Source: Haemophilus parainfluenzae (lineage in GTDB: Bacteria > Pseudomonadota > Gammaproteobacteria > Enterobacterales > Pasteurellaceae). Taken from it: a stretch of 64,000 bases of DNA. Numbering within the stretch: the first letter of the stretch is position 1; each line of letters starts with the position of its first letter. Shown in pieces: positions 63,330 to 64,000 of this stretch. The position numbers and the translations under genes were made by a program. The stretch covers positions 1,736,001-1,800,000 of the forward strand of contig NZ_LR134481.1 in NCBI RefSeq assembly GCF_900638025.1, in the 5' to 3' direction. The notes beneath the pieces were generated by a model. That model was given only the letters and a program-made list of their open reading frames with translations, had not been told where the DNA came from and made no database searches.

Positions 63330-64000
63330 TTATTCGTATCTCAAAGCAGCCGCAGGTTCTACTTTCGCCGCTCGATAAGCGGGATAAAGTGTAGAAAGTA
63401 AAGAAAGCAACAAGGAAAATCCAATGACAAAAATCATTTGAACAAAGGACAATTCTGTCGGCAAGAAAACACCGTTCGGATTGACCACACTTAAAATTGC
63501 CCCAAGGTTTAAGGTGATTAATACGCCCAGTACGGCACCAATCAATGTGCCCACTAACCCCACCAATAAACCTTGATAAATAAAGATCGAACGTACTTGT
63601 GATTTAGTCACACCTTGCGTTTGCAAAATGGCGATTTCCCCTTGTTTATCCACCACCATCAAACTTAAAGAGGTGACAATATTGGAAATCGCCACGACAA
63701 TGATCAAACTAATTAGCAATCCCATCATATTTTTTTCCATTCTCACTGCTTGGAAAAACTCCCCTTTTTGGACACGCCAATCGCTGATATAGCTCTCTTT
63801 AAAATAGGTCGGCAACTCTGTGATTTGGAAAGGATCATCCAGGAATAAACGATAGCCTTGAGCCTCACCTGGTTGAATACGCATTAGGCGACCAATATCA
63901 GCTAAATTAGCAAAAACTTCATAGCCTGATGCTTCGCCATAATCATAGAAAAGCTCGCTCACCGTAAATAAACGCTGCATCGGCACGCGACCAAATGGGG
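63330..64000 (-). CDS. lolC: Lipoprotein-releasing ABC transporter permease LolC (5' end outside window)
   Basis: This is the C-terminal roughly 223 residues of a LolC/E-type permease; the frame stays open to the right edge, and the GTG at 63986 is internal. The end of the periplasmic domain and three membrane helices are visible (MMGLLISLIIVVAISNIVTSL, SIFIYQGLLVGLVGTLIGAVLG, FVIGFSLLLSLLSTLYPAYRA). It differs from the LolE at 56775, and in Haemophilus the permease upstream of bioA is LolC. It is the first visible gene of the lolC-bioAFGCD-lolDE unit. Confidence 0.93.
   Translation of the reverse strand, partial: PFGRVPMQRLFTVSELFYDYGEASGYEVFANLADIGRLMRIQPGEAQGYRLFLDDPFQITELPTYFKESYISDWRVQKGEFFQAVRMEKNMMGLLISLIIVVAISNIVTSLSLMVVDKQGEIAILQTQGVTKSQVRSIFIYQGLLVGLVGTLIGAVLGVLITLNLGAILSVVNPNGVFLPTELSFVQMIFVIGFSLLLSLLSTLYPAYRAAKVEPAAALRYE

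Overview
The window reads as a chromosomal segment of a Pasteurellaceae bacterium of the Haemophilus influenzae/parainfluenzae group. The clues are AT-rich DNA, many copies of the Hin-type uptake signal AAGTGCGGT/ACCGCACTT (often as inverted pairs in terminators), and Haemophilus-style gene neighbourhoods: mrp-metG-tehB, sspAB-rpsI-rplM-metF, ycjX-sapABCDF, lolC-bioAFGCD-lolDE. The bacterial-type sodC keeps its copper/zinc histidines. H. parainfluenzae or a close relative is the best guess, from memory of protein sequences and not from a search.

Region 1 (1-15.8 kb) is accessory and surface-related. It holds the 3' part of a TolC/NodT-type outer-membrane factor, a histidine phosphatase, a 538-bp regulatory-looking gap with 10-bp-phased repeats and hairpins, an OmpA-domain lipoprotein, and a giant type I-secretion-style adhesin (about 2,960 aa if intact). 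The adhesin has six A-type and fifteen B-type 107-aa repeats on either side of a 169-residue Asp-Ala tract. A 127-bp deletion inside the B repeats breaks its frame. After a terminator comes an unusual 1,043-aa protein that joins a helical-toroid-like N-terminal half to a MurF-like ligase. No Hin-type uptake signal was seen by eye before about 20.2 kb, while the rest of the window is rich in them.

Region 2 (15.8-28.2 kb) is housekeeping: Mrp Fe-S carrier, MetRS, TehB, DapD, two small lipoproteins, YecM, ArgRS, SspB/SspA, S9/L13 and MetF.

Region 3 (28.2-44.5 kb) is envelope and transport: YcjF, a transglutaminase-like protein with MerT- and MerP-like proteins, SodC, YcjX, the SapABCDF peptide ABC transporter, a BASS-family transporter, SppA with divergent YdjA, MetX with a MetJ operator, and SanA.

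Region 4 (44.6-56.8 kb) carries lysC, purA, a DUF484 gene, ilvIH, fabB, mnmC, a Sel1-repeat/YwiC-like pair, a RidA-family gene and zapG.

Region 5 (56.7-64 kb) is a probable single transcription unit, lolC-bioA-bioF-bioG-bioC-bioD-lolD-lolE, in which the biotin genes lie inside the lipoprotein-sorting operon. lolC runs off the right edge. No tRNA, rRNA, CRISPR array, complete insertion sequence or prophage was recognised.
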